The notes: generated from the sequence alone by a model not told the origin. A stretch of DNA of 64,000 nt from Odobenus rosmarus divergens (GCF_000321225.1 NW_004450328.1:3373693-3437692), one strand, 5' to 3'. Positions 15,640-28,479 are shown, counted from the stretch's first letter. Made by a program: numbers and translations.

Positions 15640-16312
15640 TCCTAGCCGCGGCTCACCACAGGCTGTGTCCCGCCCGAGTCCTGGGAATGCCGGTTCTTGA
15701 GCCTCGACTGTCAAGTCCTCCCTCCAGCGACGCCTCAGCCAATCTACGCCGCAGAGAGGCCTCGTGCAGCCAATCCGCAGGGAGCGTCTCCCTCCGTCTC
15801 AACGGCGACCGTTGCTAAGGGAGCTCGTGGAGGGAGGGAGCAAGTGTAGGACGCTCGCCAATCAGTGAGAAGAGAATGCGCGTGCGCAATAAGTTTCAAG
15901 CCCCGCCCCCGTGCCCTCGTTTCAAAGCGGCTAACGGGAGGCAGGTGATGCCCTCAGGGCTGGAGGATGTGAGTGTCGTGTCAGTTGCCACGGGAACTGT
16001 CGGCTGGCCAATCACCGAAAGAAAGAGGTGGTGTTCAGGAAGAAACCAAACGGGGCCCGAGAGGCGGGACAAAGCGCGACCAATAGAAACAGGAAATGAA
16101 ATCTCGCCACATCCGGCATTGCCTGCGGCGCTTGCGCTCTGGGCTGAGGAGGCCGGTGACGTCTGGCGAAGTCCAAGATGGCGCTAGGCTGAGCCTGCTG
16201 CCGGTGAGGGGCCAGGGGCAGGCGGGGTCGGGATCCAGCAGGTGTGTGCGGGGAAGGCTTGGGGCTGCGGAGCGCTGGCCACCTCTACATCTCTGTTCTC
16301 TGTCTTCTGCAG
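15640..16312. promoter_or_regulatory. Bidirectional CpG promoter of CFAP119 and RNF40
   Basis: About 550 bp separates the CFAP119 start codon (15628) from the end of RNF40 non-coding exon 1 (16203). The block is CpG-rich and has CCAAT boxes at 15739-15743, 15770-15774, 15858-15862, 16008-16012 and 16080-16084. A YY1-type element AAGATGGCG (16175-16183) lies inside RNF40 exon 1. GTTGCCACGGGAAC (15984-15997) and GTTGCTAAGG (15811-15820) resemble RFX X-box sequence, which would suit a cilium gene. RNF40 exon 1 ends at 16203 (CCG|GTGAGG). Use of each site is inferred. Confidence 0.85.
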
Positions 16313-16384
16313 GTGACGGAAGTGCCGCCTACGCCTGCCTGACGTCCCTCGGGAGATCCTGCGCCGCTCCTCGTAGCCGCGGCC

Positions 16385-17481
16385 ATGTCTGGACCCGGCA
16401 ACAAACGCGCCGCCGGCGACGGTGGCTCAGGGCCCCCAGAGAAGAAGCTGAGCCGCGAGGAGAAGACCACGACCACGCTTATAGAGCCCATTCGTCTTGG
16501 GGGCATCTCTTCCACGGTTCGTGGGCTCCTGCCCCAGTCCTCACAACTTGCCGGACTCCTATCTCTGTTCTCCGCTCAAATCGTCTAGAACTTTTACTCC
16601 CAGTTCCCCCAAGCTTAGCAGGATCCACTTTACAGAACACTCTGTTGAAGGAAACCGAGGACATGACGTCTGCCTTTTTACAGATAGGGAAACAGATTCG
16701 CAGAGGGCGTGTGACTTGTCAAAGACTTGAGAATTAGAGAAGCAGAACTTGAATCTCCTCACAATTAAGATGCTTTCTCTGTCGGTGCCTGAATCTCTTT
16801 AAATCTTGTCAGTGGTTAGTCTGGGGATACTCTCTTCTCCGTTCCAGTTGCTTTCTTTTGTCTCTCTCTGTGATTGGTTTCTTGGGCCCTGCTTGACCCT
16901 CTCCTCGTCCCCTTTGTTTTCCTTGGTAGGAGGAGATGGACCTGAAGGTTCTGCAGTTCAAGAACAAGAAACTGGCAGAGCGGTTGGAACAGCGACAGGC
17001 TTGTGAAGATGAACTCCGAGAACGAATTGAGAAGCTGGAGAAGCGGCAGGCCACCGATGATGCCACACTCCTCATTGTCAATCGCTACTGGGCCCAGGTG
17101 GATGCCCCTCTGCTTTCCAAGACCTGGCCTTGATCCAGCTGCCAGTCCTCAGACTACTCTGCTGGGAAAGGAGTATCATGCTGGGAAGCACCTGAGGGAT
17201 TCATAATATTTTTGGTGCTTTCTCCCTTCAGCTGGATGAAACTGTGGAAGCCCTTCTCCGACACCATGAGAGCCAGGGGGAGCTGTCTTCAGGGACAGAG
17301 GCGCCTGGGACCCAGGAGGGGCCGACACGTGATGAGACCCCTCTCACAGAGCCAGGGACATCGGAGCTGAGGGGTAGGGCCAGAGCCCTAGGATGTGGGG
17401 AGCTTAATTAAGCCCTGGGAACGGTCCTGGAGAGGAGGGAACTTTTATATTAGTCTTCTGAATTCCCCCACCACCCTTCTC

Positions 17482-17529
<48 letters not shown>

Positions 17530-20500
17530 ACACACACACACACACGCACACACATTTGACTTCATGTTTGGACAGCGAAATGCAGTAAGAACCCAGGCCC
17601 CAGGCTGTGGAATCTGAGTGACTTGGTTCATAGTGCATGTCATGTTTGACCCTCATTTAGTTCAAAAAAGTATTAATATCGAGTGTTAGCTGTGTAGTTA
17701 GTACTGTTACAGCCTCTGAAGAGATAAAGATAAGCGAAAAGAAATACTGCCTCAGCCATCAGGGAGGAAGTGATTTTAAACCATAAGTAAAAAGAAGAGG
17801 GGGCCTTGAAAGAGAATTAGTATATGTGCACTCGTGTGTGGTTCTAATTTAGATTGTGAAGGCGGAGAAGTCTTCCCTGAGGAATGATTTGGAAGCTCTG
17901 TGGCCTTAAAATTACTTTAGCTTCCTGAGACTCCGTAGTTTGACATTGATGATGGGCATTGCTTGTGCTGATTCAGTGGCCATAAAGTGTCGAAGGGCTC
18001 AGTCTGGAACTTGCTGTGGAGTGGTGGTGACTGCTGCTGTTCTCCTCCTGAGATCTTCATGAGGGTCTGTCCCTCTCTCGCAGAGCCCCTGCCAGTGCAG
18101 CTGCGGCCCCCCCTCAGTGAGCCAGCCTTGGCTTTTGTGGTAGCACTGGGCGCCAGCAGTAGTGAGGAGGTGGAGCTGCAGCTCCAGGGCCGAATGGAGT
18201 TCTCCAAGGCAGCTGTGTCCCGTGTCGTAGAGGCTTCAGACCGCCTACAGCGCCGGGTGGAGGAACTCTGTCAGCGAGTATACAGCCGAGGTTAGTTCTT
18301 TGTGTCCCGCCGCAGACGTGTCTGTCCCCATCTGTGTCCTGCTTGTATCCCCTCAATGCCCGAGCCCAGAGGCAGCCATAATTCTCTGAGGAGTAAATCA
18401 GCCACTTTCTCAGGGAAAGGGGTAGGTTGTAGATGGGGCTCTGTCTTTGGTTCATGGGGTTCAGCTCTAGAGAGCTGGGTGGGAGGAGTTGTTGATGCTT
18501 ATGGGGCTAGGGCTTCCAGCTGGAGACCTCTTTAGAACCCTTTGCACAGATTTTGGTTGCAGTTGCTGACCCACAAGGCACAGTAGCAAGGGCCCAGGCT
18601 TTGCAGGCTGACAGGCTTCTCCCAGCCCTAGTCCTGTCATTCTGGGCAGGTGGCTCTCCTCTCTGAGCTGGTTTCCTCCTTTGTGCAGTGGAGATACAGA
18701 CTCCTGGCTTTGTCATGAGAAATTGGCAAGACAGCTGGTGGATCACACTGGGCACATAGCAGACTCCAGAATGAGTTAGTACTTTGCCCCATTGCCCTGG
18801 ACTTGGCTCTTACCCGAGCCCTGCCTTCTCAGGGGACAGTGAGCCCCCCGGTGAGGTGGCTCGGGCACGCACGCGTGAGTTGGGTCGTGAGAACCGGCGG
18901 CTGCAGGACTTGGCCACCCAGCTACAAGAGAAGCACCATCGCATCTCGTTGGAGGTGGGATTAAAATCAGGGCAGGGTTTGGGTTAGACGTGCACCAAGG
19001 CTCTCAGGGAGCCAAGTCCCCTCCTCTAAGCATCTCACCCTGTCATTGTCCCCAGTACTCTGAGCTCCAGGATAAAGTGACATCAGCAGAGACCAAGGTG
19101 CTGGAGATGGAGACGACGGTGGAGGACCTGCAGTGGGACATAGAGAAGCTGCGCAAGCGTGAGCAGAAGCTGAATAAGCACCTGGCGGAGGCCTTGGAGC
19201 AGGTGGGGCTTGGGTGCTGGGTCAGATGGAGCCACGGCTGGGTACGTGGAGCCCTTGCTTCTCTCCTCCACCCCCATCGGTCTGTCTCTCCACAGCTCAA
19301 CTCTGGCTACTATGTGTCTGGGAGCTCCTCCGGCTTCCAGGGGGGCCAGATCACACTCAGCATGCAGAAGGTGAGCAGGCACCATTCTTCCCAATCCCTC
19401 CTGTAACCTTTTCTCTGCCCCACCCATGAAAGTCCCCTCAGAATTAAGGACAGACCATCTGCATGGTCTGAGTCCCTTCCTTGTCGTTCATGATGCTCTG
19501 TTTTATTCATTTGTGTATTTAATAAGTAATTGTTAACATTAAGTCCTAAGCATGGTGCTTGGAAGTAAGCATCAGAGAACAAAAGAGACAAAAAGCAAAA
19601 GTTTCATGGAGCATAGGTTCTGGTGGGGGGAACAAACAAGAAGTAAGATAGTTCATCAGGTGGTTACAGGTGACCCAAAGGAAAAGCATAGAAAGGAAAC
19701 AAATGGGGGCGCCTGTGTGGCTCAGTTGGTTAAGTGTCTGCCTTTGGCTCGGGTCATGCTCCCAGGGTCCTGGGATTGAGCCCCATGTCGAGCTCCCTGC
19801 CCTTCGGGGAGCCTGCTTCTCCCTCTACCCCTCGCCCTCCCCCACTTGTCCACACGTGCACACGTGCTCTCTCTCACACATGAAAATAAATCTTAGAAAA
19901 AAGACAGACAAATGAAAGTATATTGGAGCTGACTGGCATTCTTAGCTGGCTGGCTGAAGGAGGTGTCTCACAGAGGGCTCTCGCTTCTTGTTCATTGCAC
20001 ATTTTTTTGATACTGTAAGGTTCATTGTTCCCTGTTAACTCCTTATTTCAGGTTCCTTTTCAGGTCTTTCAAGAAGGCTTCCCCTGATTCCCTGTCAGTT
20101 ATGAGCCTTGGTTCCCAGCACTGACCATGCAGTATTTTCTCCCACTTACCTGGGAGCCCTTAGGAAAGTGCTTGGGTTTGGCTTGTCTGTGGGGCTTCAG
20201 AATCCATCATTGCCCACATGTGGTGGTGATGTGAGGGAAGCAGGCATCCTGGCCTGGCCCTGCCTCCCACAGCTCCTCCCATTCCACAGTTTGAGATGCT
20301 GAATGCAGAGTTGGAGGAAAACCAGGAATTGGCCAACAGCCGTATGGCAGAGCTGGAGAAGCTGCAGGCCGAACTTCAGGGGGCTGTGCGGACCAATGAG
20401 CGCCTCAAGGTGGGCTCTGTTTAGGACTGGGAGGGCCTGAACCTGCGAGGTGTAGCGGCTGGGTCCTGAATCCTCTTGCTGATCGCTTTTGGGCACCCTG

Positions 20501-23500
20501 GTCCTAGGTTGCCCTGCGGAGCCTTCCCGAGGAGGTGGTGAGGGAAACAGGGGAGTACCGAATGCTGCAGGCCCAGTTCTCACTGCTCTACAACGAGTCT
20601 CTGCAAGTGAAGACCCAGCTTGATGAGGCCCGGGGGCTGCTGCTGGCTACGAAGAATTCCCACCTAAGACACATTGAGCACATGGAGGTATGGCCCTGGA
20701 ACAGACCTCAGGGTCAAGGTGTTGCTGGCCTTTGCAGGCCCTGTGTGCTGCCAGGGGTCCCTTGGGAATAAATTCTTCCTAAGCCACAGAGGCCTGAGGT
20801 GGGGGAGGAAGAGGAGAGGAGTTTGCCAGGGGGTTGAGGGGTTGTGTGGGTCCTTAACGCCTCAACCTACAGAGCGATGAGCTGGGGCTGCAGAAGAAGC
20901 TGCGCACAGAGGTCATCCAGCTGGAGGACACACTGGCGCAGGTACGCAAGGAGTATGAGATGCTGCGCATCGAGTTCGAGCAGAACCTGGCGGCCAACGA
21001 GCAGGCGGGTATGTGGTTGGGGACAGGGTGGAGGTGGGGCCTTATCTGGGATTGCTGGTCCCTCGTGTGGGGCTGCTACTTATCCAGATGCGAGGGGTTG
21101 AGCCCCTTCCTTTCGCACAGCCTCCTCTCCCTGGCCAAAACAGGGATCATACCACGTGGCTCAAAGGCACAGTGAGGGTCACAACAGCTGAGGTGGCTGA
21201 CTGAGCACGCACCGCCAGAACATGAGCTCTTGGCCCCGTCCGTGGTTCTCTGGCCTTACGGTGTCTTTCTCTTAGAGGTAGTCGTTCATTTCACAAGGAT
21301 TTTTGAACAAGACCTATGAGCTGGGCTCTCTTCTAGGCTTTGGGATTATGTCCGTGAACAAAACACAGACGATCCCTGTTCCTGTGGAGGGGGCAACAAA
21401 GTGAGAAATAGACCACGTATGTTAGGTAGTGGCAAATATGTCAAGAAGAACAAAGCAGGGAAGAAAGATAGGAAGTGTTGGGAGAAAGGGGTTGTGATTT
21501 TGGTTGGGAAGGCTAGAGAGGTGAAAGAAGTGACATTTGTTTAAAAATACAAAAGAAGCGGACTAACTTACTTTGGTGAATATTACAGTTATACGTTCCT
21601 TTAAAGGAAATTTGGAAATACTAGAAAAATCTACATTAACAGAAATAACAAATAGGCAGTCTCAAGTTAGTTTTGGGTGAGCTTTTTTCAAGCCTGGGTT
21701 ATTACTTTGATGAGATCATACTGTATGTACGGCCTCAGTTTCCCTCTCCATAATGGGAGTGATGGCTGTGGCTCCCCTTCTTCCCCCACTGAGGGGTTGG
21801 GCCCATCATGCAGAGGCCGGTCTAACTCCTTCGCAACCCTCTTCTAGGGCCCATCAATCGTGAGATGCGCCACCTGATCAGCAGCCTCCAAAACCACAAC
21901 CACCAGCTAAAGGGGGATGCCCAGCGGTACAAGCGGAAGCTGCGGGAAGTGCAGGCGGAGATTGGCAAGGTAAGAGGGGGCTGCCTGGGAAAAGTCTTGG
22001 CTGGGCCGGGTGAGCACTGTCTCACCTCAGCCCTGTTCTCTGTCTTTGCAGCTCCGGGCCCAGGCCAGCGGCTCAACCCACTCCATCCCCAACCTGGGCC
22101 ACCCAGAAGACTCTGGCCTCAGTGCCCCAGCCCCAGGGAAAGAAGAGGGTGGGCCGGGCCCTGTCACTGCGCCCGATGGCAGAAAGGAGATGGCTTCAGT
22201 GCCTGGCACCACCACTACTACCTCCTCAGCAAAGAAGGAGGAGCTGGTCCCCTCTGAGGAAGATGCCCAGGCCACAACTCCTGGGTCCCAGGGCCCCTCC
22301 TCCCGGGGCCGAGAACCTGAGGCCAGGCCCAAGCGGGAGCTTCGGGAGCGGGAAGGGCCTGGCCTGGGACCCCCATCTGTAGCCTCAGCTCTCTCAAGGG
22401 CTGATCGGGAGAAGGCCAAGGTGGAGGAGGCCAAGAGGAAGGAGTCAGAACTCCTCAAAGGTCTCCGAGCAGAGCTCAAGTGAGGCCCTATTCCTGTTTC
22501 CCTCCCACCCCTACTGAAGTAGCCTCCAGCCCCATTCACCAAGCCTTCCTCCTGTGCCTCCCCAGGAAGGCCCAGGAGAGCCAGAAGGAGATGAAGCTGC
22601 TGCTGGACATGTACAAGTCAGCACCCAAGGAACAGCGGGATAAGGTGCAGCTCATGGCAGCTGAACGCAAGGCCAAGGCTGAGGTGAGGACAGGTAGGGC
22701 CTGTGGAGCATGCACAGAGGCTGCCCTGGGGAGTTCTGACCAGAGCAGAGCCCTAGGTCAGTGGGAAGCAGTGACAAGAGCTAACTCTCTGGGGCGCCTG
22801 GGTGGCTCAGTTGGTTAAGCGACTGCCTTCGGCTCGGGTCATGATCCTGGCGTCCCGGGATCGAGTCCCACATCGGACTCCCTGCTCGGCGGGGAGTCTG
22901 CTTCTTCCTCTGACCCTCTTCCCTCTCGTGCTATCTTTCATTCTCTCTTTCTCTCTCAAATAAATAAATAAAATCTTTAAAAAAAAAAAAAAAAAAGAGC
23001 TAACTCTGGTGGCTGTAGGTTGATGAACTACGGAGCCGTATTCGGGAATTGGAGGAAAGGGACAGAAGGGAGAGCAAAAAAATTGCAGATGAGGATGCCC
23101 TGCGGCGCATTCGGCAGGCGGAGGAGCAGATCGAACACCTGCAGCGCAAGTTGGGTGCTACCAAGCAGGTGCGACCCCCTTGTGATCCCCTTGCTTCTGA
23201 ATGTTGGGATTCCCTTAACTCCCTGTTGAGTGCTTCTAGCAGATGGTCCGGGGCCACTCTGTTCAGCCCTGTTTTCCTGTGGTTTCCCCATGATCATCTT
23301 CCATGTTCCACCTTATCTCTGCCCGTTTACCACAGGAAGAGGAGGCTCTGCTGTCAGAGATGGATGTGACCGGTCAGGCTTTTGAAGACATGCAGGAGCA
23401 AAATGGGAGGCTGCTACAGCAGTTACGGGAAAAAGATGATGCCAACTTCAAGCTGATGTCCGAGCGGATCAAGGCCAACCAGATTCACAAGCTGCTGCGG

Positions 23501-26500
23501 GAGGAGAAGGATGAGCTGGGCGAGCAAGTTCTGGGCCTGAAGTCCCAGGTATGGCCACCCTGGGCTTTCAGGGTGGAGCTGGAGGGGCCAGCGGCTCCCT
23601 AGCACTGAGTCACCACCCCTGACCTCAGGTGGATGCCCAGCTGCTGACCGTGCAGAAGCTGGAGGAGAAAGAGCGGGCCTTGCAGGGCAGCCTTGGGGGT
23701 GTGGAGAAGGAGCTGACGCTGCGCAGCCAGGCCCTGGAGCTCAACAAGAGGAAGGTGAGGCCAGGCCCGAGGGGAGAAAGCAACCTAGGACGGCGGCTCA
23801 CAGCTGAAGCCCTCCTGTGCTGAGCCTTGTCTGCGCTGGGTTGCATTTTGGTCTCATAACAATCGTGAGATGGTGTTTGTTATTATCTGCTTTTCTCAGT
23901 GAGGAAATTGAGGGTTAGGGCAGGCAGCTGACTTGCTCAAGAAAGATTGGACCAGGAATTGGGGCTGATCTCCTTGGCTCCAGAACCCACTCTCTTGGTT
24001 AGCTGTGAAGTAGGGATGCTGGTCCCTGTCACATAGTTGTATTAAATCTCAGGAACGTCTAGGTCATGGCAGAGGCTTAAGATCAATGTTGGTTTTCATT
24101 TTCTTTCCCCTGTTGGGCTTTTTATCTTCCCTATTTAATTCATTAATTAAGGCAGTATTATTCATGCCCTTGCTATGAATCCCTGTCACTGAGTGCTGGG
24201 GAGAACCTGGAACAGGAGGGTCATACCAGAAGTGGGAACCTGCAGTCTTGAGGGCCAGATAGCCAGCGATCCCACAGGCAAAATAGGCTTCTGCAGATCC
24301 CAGTAAGTCTTGTGAGAGAAAAACAGGGGAGCCTGTCTCGGGAGCTGAATGTAAGCTGGGGCCTGAGGGGGCCACTGGAAAGAAATCAGTGTGTTGCGGG
24401 AGTTGAGGGGAGCAGAGAGAAGAGCCCCGTGGAGGCTGAAAGTTAGGAGAGAGCGTTGTGCCAGTGAAGAAGTGAGTGTGTCAGGAACTGTGGAGAACAG
24501 GAGGAGGTGAAGGTGGAGAAGGCAGGAGGCAGGACTAACTCCAGTGAAGATACTGGACTTGATCCCAAGAGCAAGAGTCACTGGAACATTTGACACAGGC
24601 ATCTGTGGACCATGGCTCCACACGCCTGACTCCCCAAGCTCAGGTGAACGGTGCCCCCCCCCCCCGTTTCCTGTCCCACCTACCTCAGGCTGTGGAAGCG
24701 GCCCAGCTGGCTGAGGATCTAAAGGTGCAACTGGAGTACGTGCAGACACGGCTGCGAGAGATCCAGCCTTGCCTGGCGGAGAGCCGGGCTGCTCGCGAGA
24801 AAGAGAGCTTCAACCTCAAGAGAGCTCAGGTGTGTGCGTGGGGCAGGGGCAGTGTGGCTCAGGGTCACTGATGTGGCCTCAGGGCGGGTGGTGCAAGAGG
24901 AGAACCCTTGCGCTTAGCCTAGCCCTTCTCCTGCTCCAGGAGGACATCTCACGGCTGCGGCGCAAGCTGGAGAAGCAGAGGAAAGTGGAGGTTTATGCAG
25001 ATGCCGATGAAATCCTCCAGGAGGAGATCAAGGAGTACAAGGTGGGGCTGTGGGGCTGACTTGTGCCCCATCAACCCAGGAAGTCTTAGATGGGGAGTTG
25101 GTGAGAGCTGTAGTGGATAGTCTGGGGGCCCCAGAAATAGGTAGCAAAAAGTGGGCAGAACCCTCGTTGTGGAGAATCGAACAACTAACCAAGTATCGTA
25201 CACGTACTTGTGTCAGGCACAGTGCCCGCTGGGTGTGGGAGGGCTAGGAATGAGCCTTCGTCTTAGATGTCTTGAAACTGACCGCCTGTTAGAGGAGGAA
25301 ACCAAGTATCCTGAGTGATGAGCATTGCAATAGCAGAAGCCAGGGGTGCATGGCAGCTCTGGGGGCTAGTAGGCTTCCTGGAAGTAATGTCATCCAAGGA
25401 AAATCTGAGGAATGAGGGTGAGAGGGTTCCAGCAACGGGAAAGGCAGAGGCAGAGGCCCTTCATTGAGAGTGGTGTGTTGGAGGACAGGTTGCTGGACAC
25501 CGTAGTTGGAAGACAGAACGTGGGTTTTGTGGGGAGCAGGAAGGTTGGGGGCCTTGGACAGTGTCAGATCCTGAAGGGTATGGTGAGGAGATGTTGGCTT
25601 ATCCCATAGGCAGTATAGAGACATCAAAGGGTTTTAAACCAGAGAGTGATGTGGTCTGATTTGCTGTTAGATTTGGTACAGAGGAGGTGAAGACTAGAAG
25701 CAGAGAAATCTTTTAGGCTATTGGAGTCACTGAGGCAAAAATGGACAGGGAGCTAGCCTGGGGTGTTAGTGACAAGTAGAGGAGGTCAGGAGATACTCAG
25801 GAGGCAGAAGTGCTTGGACTCAGTGATGGAGTGAGGGAGAGGGAGGTATCAAGAATGCTTGCATTCCTGATTTGAGAAACGAGGGATGACAGGTGGCACA
25901 TACGGGATTAGGAAGACTGTGGAGAAGCAGGTTTTGGTGGACAGTGTTGTGTCTCCAGGATATTGAAAATGAGGTACCTGTGGGAGGCTGGCTGGGAAGG
26001 CACTTGAAGCAGAGGGACTGTCTGGACGACAGGGGTTTGGGGGATTATGAGTAGAGGCAGCAGTGGGAGCTACATACAACTGTGGTCACGCAGGGAGGGT
26101 CTGTGGCATGGGACAGGTCATTCTTTTCCCTTAGGAACCTCAAAGCTTAAATGATAGGCAGAGGAAGAGAAGCCTGTGGTTTGGCCTTGAAGGAGCAGAG
26201 GCAGCTGGGGGGCAGCCGTGGGGAGGGAGAGGAAAGTTTTCTTCAGAAGAGATGGACTTGGATGGGTGTGGTTTGATAGCTAGGGAAGAGGCGATGCTGG
26301 GGCAGTAGGCTGGGCTGGGATTTCAAGCAGGGCAGAGGAAGAATGTTGGGGAATTTGGAGTTGAGGGAACTCCTGGAGTTGGAGGTGAGATCTGGTGGCC
26401 GGTGGGAGGTTTCAGGATAGGAGAGATTTGCAAAACCTTCATAGAGAGGAGTGAGTCCAGAGACCCAGCCGGATCTCTGGATGGCATCAGGGGTGGGCCC

Positions 26501-27117
26501 GTTGAGGGTAGAGATGGCAGATTTCTAGTGGCACTGCTATGCCCATCTGTGACTTAGCAGGTGCAGATGAAGAGAAGGTAGACAGTTGGGGTTTTGCCAG
26601 AGAAGGCCAGCGGGGTGAGAGATCAAGCCCCAGGGCAGAGGAGGCCGGGCTGAGCCTGTGGGTTGTCAGCTTTGAGAGGGGAGGGGGACATGTTGCCTGC
26701 TGGCCACCACTGAGCAGGGTAGAATTCAGACTCTGCTGCTTCCTAGTTTTGAGAGCTTGCTCGGCCTCTGAGCCTTAGTTTCCTTATCTGGAGAGTGCTC
26801 TGCCCCACCTCTCAGGGTTCCGGGGAGAGTTAGATGGATTCTGCTATGTGGTGGGCTTAGCCTGGACCACCTCCTACTGTCAGCTCGGGGTCTGGGTGCC
26901 ATCAGGACTGTGCCCGAGCTGATGCCTTTGCCTGGCCCAGGCGCGGTTGACCTGCCCCTGCTGTAACACCCGCAAGAAGGATGCAGTCCTTACCAAGTGC
27001 TTCCACGTTTTCTGCTTCGAGTGCGTGCGGGGCCGCTATGAGGCCCGCCAGAGGAAGTGCCCCAAGTGCAACGCGGCCTTTGGTGCCCACGACTTCCATC
27101 GCGTCTACATCAGCTGA
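16385..27117 (+). CDS. RNF40: E3 ubiquitin-protein ligase BRE1B (RING finger protein 40)
   Basis: With RNF20 it forms the nuclear ligase that, using UBE2A/UBE2B, monoubiquitinates histone H2B at Lys120, supporting transcription elongation and H3K4/K79 methylation. Coding exons: 16385-16516, 16930-17097, 17232-17373, 18084-18290, 18833-18954, 19056-19202, 19296-19370, 20290-20409, 20508-20687, 20873-21008, 21848-21969, 22052-22479, 22566-22683, 23019-23168, 23336-23548, 23629-23754, 24689-24829, 24940-25041 and 26941-27117. They join into 1001 codons plus TGA, the human length. The ATG sits in GCGGCCATGT. Most of the chain is coiled coil; a Ser/Pro/Gly-rich linker lies at about 520-625. The C-terminal C3HC4 RING has Cys948, 951, 963, His965, Cys968, 971, 983 and 986, all present. 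The exon 2 donor (ACG|GTTCGT) is weak. A SINE abuts the exon 15 acceptor. Confidence 0.97.
17478..17554 (+). repeat. (TC)n(AC)n microsatellite in RNF40 intron 4
   Basis: About 45 bases of TC repeat run into about 28 bases of AC repeat, a compound dinucleotide tract likely to vary in length. Confidence 0.95.
18560..18770 (+). repeat. MIR SINE in RNF40 intron 5
   Basis: GGCTCTCCTCTCTGAGCTGG, TTTCCTCCTTTGTGCAGTGG and CACTGGGCACATAGCAGACT follow MIR order. Confidence 0.7.
19706..19902 (+). mobile_element. Can-SINE in RNF40 intron 8
   Basis: Head GGGGGCGCCTGTGTGGCTCA. Flanked by short ACAAATG copies. More diverged than most copies here (CACACGTGCACACGTGC in place of the usual CT tract). Confidence 0.88.
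21290..21500 (-). repeat. L2-like fragment in RNF40 intron 11
   Basis: Contains GAGCTGGGCTCTCTTCTAGG, GTGAACAAAACACAGACGAT and GAACAAAGCAGGGAAG, the usual antisense LINE-2 phrase order. Diverged. Confidence 0.5.
22789..22994 (+). mobile_element. Can-SINE abutting RNF40 exon 15
   Basis: Full-length copy with a perfect 13-bp duplication AAGAGCTAACTCT at 22776-22788 and 22995-23007. Its A tail ends only about 24 bases before exon 15 (23019). The duplicated segment includes CTAAC, a branch-point-like motif, so one copy now lies on each side of the element. Confidence 0.95.
23830..24060 (-). repeat. MIR SINE in RNF40 intron 17
   Basis: Antisense MIR: TTTTCTCAGTGAGGAAATTG, ACTTGCTCAAGAAAGA, then GGCTCCAGAACCCACTCTCT. 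Confidence 0.75.
25250..26480 (-). repeat. Antisense LINE-2 in RNF40 intron 19
   Basis: Plus-strand phrases AGAGTGATGTGGTCTGATTT, TCTTTTAGGCTATTGGAGTC, GAGAGGGAGGTATCAAGAAT and GAGAAGCAGGTTTTGGTGG follow antisense L2 order. It fills most of the 1.9 kb intron before the RING exon. Confidence 0.7.
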
Positions 27118-28172
27118 ACCCGTAACTCAGGGGACTCTGGAACACCCACGGACCCTGGGGGCTGTGCCTCCAGTCTCTCCCTACCCCATGTTCAGTGGCC
27201 CCTACCCTGCACTCCAGACCCTGTGGGCCCAGCCCCACTCCACCTAGTTGGTTTGGGGGTCCCAGTGCGTGCTAGTGGGGGTGAGATCCGTCAAGCTCAG
27301 TTCCATCTTTTCCCCCCAGTCAGAGCTGTAGCCTGAGGGGCACCTGCCCTGCAGGAAGGGTCTGCTCTGAGCGGAGCACTCAGCTGAGCTTCCTAGAAGC
27401 TGGCCCTAACCCTTCGCCACAGTCTGACTCCTAGGCAGCTGTCTCCATGGGCCCATCCTAGTCCAAAGGGTGAAATCCCCCAGGCTGTGACCTCCTACCC
27501 AAGAGGAGGTTCATTACTACCTGCTTACCCACAAGTGAGGACCAAGGGTGGGCCAGTTTCCCCAGCCCCTTAACTCTGGGGCCCAGGGAGACTTTCCCAG
27601 CTTGGGTGGGGCTTCCCTCCTGTGGAGTTCCCTGGGCTCTTTGGTCTGGCTCTTATGCTAAGGGCTGAAGGAGGTACCCCCTGGGTGGGGGGCACGGTCC
27701 TCCTCTTCTGGGAAACTTTGGCTGCTGCAGTCACCTTGCCCTCATCTCAGGAGTGCTGAACGAAGATCATCAGTCATCCTCCCCCCCCATCTCTATTTCT
27801 TTCCCAAGCCCACTTACCCCACCCCCACCCCCCGCCTCATGCTTCCCAAGACTCCACTGGGTCCCCAGCCCGGACCCTGCTTTTATCCTAATGCTTTAAC
27901 TGCAGTGGAGGCGGAATTTCCCAGGAGGGGAAGGGACAGACTAGCAGCTGGGCCAACTTCCAATCATTCCAGGTAGAGGAGCTTCATCTAACGCCCTGTG
28001 ACTGAGCCTGTCCCCAAGATGCTTCCTGTGCTGCCTGCCCAAGCAAACTCCCATGGGTTGTGAAGGCCACAGGCAGGGGCCTGGAAGGTGGAGCTGCTGA
28101 CAGGTGCAAGGGTCCATTCAGACCCATAGGCCCTGCTCTAGAGATGTCTTGTATAGGCTGTTAATTGTTATG

Positions 28173-28178
28173 AATAAA
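28173..28178 (+). terminator. RNF40: RNF40 poly(A) signal
   Basis: AATAAA after a 3' UTR of about 1.05 kb; cleavage is expected near 28190-28200. Confidence 0.85.
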
Positions 28179-28479
28179 CGTCCAACCCTCAGCCTACACT
28201 CCGAGTAGCCAGGCTTCCTGCCCTAAACGTGGTCCCAGATTTTAGCTGCTACACTTCTCCCGTCGCTGCCCTGGCTGGCATGTGAACCCCCAAGGGCCGG
28301 CGCAGAAACCTCACCCTTCCCACCCCCAGCATCTAGTTACATTTGGATCTAACTGCCGTCTCGGATCCCAGACTGTGCTCGCGGGAGGAGCATGTCTGCA
28401 GGGAGAAAGCATCCTTCGTCCACCGTCGCCAACCTGCCCCTCCTGCTCCCACCCGGCCCGGCTGACCCTGCCCAGATTC

